5,620 nt of DNA, taken from Bacteroidota bacterium (GTDB lineage: Bacteria > Bacteroidota > Bacteroidia > B-17B0 > Aurantibacillaceae). The position numbers and the translations under genes were made by a program. Under the pieces are notes generated by a model that did no database searches, was not told the DNA's origin, and saw only the letters and a list, made by a program, of their open reading frames with translations. The stretch spans positions 1 to 5,620 of the forward strand of contig JANYGR010000189.1 of the NCBI GenBank assembly GCA_025359355.1, written 5' to 3'. Below, piece after piece: positions 5,537 through 5,620 of this stretch; position 1 is the first letter of the stretch, and the number at the start of each line of letters is the position of its first letter.

Positions 5537-5620
5537 GTCTCTATCAACATCCTTCGCTTTCATATCTTCACGCTTATCAAATAGTTTTTTACCCTTGGCT
5601 AAGGCTATTTCTAATTTGGC
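5516..5620 (-). CDS. smpB: SsrA-binding protein SmpB, C-terminal fragment (5' end outside window)
   Basis: The last 34 codons and TAG (5518-5516) of a gene entering from the right edge. SmpB binds tmRNA (SsrA) and delivers it to stalled ribosomes for trans-translation, tagging the incomplete peptide and freeing the ribosome. The fragment reads ALAKGKKLFDKRED followed by a basic, helical tail ending KRQYK, which matches the conserved SmpB C-terminus: the ALAKGKK-x-(Y/F)DKR signature and then the Lys/Arg-rich tail that folds into the mRNA channel of the stalled ribosome. Truncation is only by the window; the reading frame is intact. The tail ends 35 nt before the MORN-repeat gene on the same strand, with no terminator between them, so some co-transcription is possible. 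Confidence 0.9.
   Translation of the reverse strand, partial: AKLEIALAKGKKLFDKREDMKAKDVDRDLKRQYK

Noticed and set aside
1..5620. A novel multi-gene defence, mobile or biosynthetic system
   Set aside because: No transposase, integrase, nuclease, toxin pair or phage gene is visible; most genes are recognisable housekeeping or envelope genes with separate transcription signals.

Overview
The window looks like ordinary chromosomal DNA from a member of the phylum Bacteroidota. The evidence is high A+T content, A-rich start-codon contexts with no clear Shine-Dalgarno, several promoter candidates resembling the Bacteroidota form (TTG/TTTG, about 19-21 nt, then TAnnTTTG), short secreted proteins with MKK/MKN signal peptides, and strongly Bacteroidota-like IlvE, PurS and MetK proteins. 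A stand-alone PurS implies a split PurS/PurQ/PurL enzyme. I cannot place it below phylum level.

Layout from left to right. Positions 1-626 (minus) hold a secreted DUF6624-family protein whose C-terminus runs off the window. A Rho-independent terminator at 743-770 follows the next gene, a secreted M23 metallopeptidase with a C-terminal LysM domain (772-1743, minus, TTG start). The 162-nt gap 1744-1905 is a divergent promoter region. Then come three plus-strand housekeeping genes: ilvE (1906-2973, branched-chain aminotransferase), purS (3067-3318, purine synthesis) and metK (3430-4683, S-adenosylmethionine synthetase). The 111-nt leader between purS and metK contains a 42-nt imperfect tandem duplication and has no G in its last 90 nt. 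A strong palindromic terminator (4698-4734) ends metK. A second perfect hairpin flanked by near-identical direct repeats (4760-4813) may be a dispersed REP-like element. Positions 4857-5480 (minus) encode a secreted MORN/YwqK-type repeat protein. The C-terminal 34 codons of smpB (5516-5620, minus) enter from the right edge.

The genes do not form one functional system. The centre is amino-acid, purine and SAM metabolism, flanked by cell-wall and secreted proteins and by a trans-translation factor. I see no tRNA or rRNA, no CRISPR array, no transposase and no defence locus, and no convincing new biological system. The least explained items are the metK leader repeat, the hairpin element at 4760-4813 and the two small secreted proteins of unknown role.
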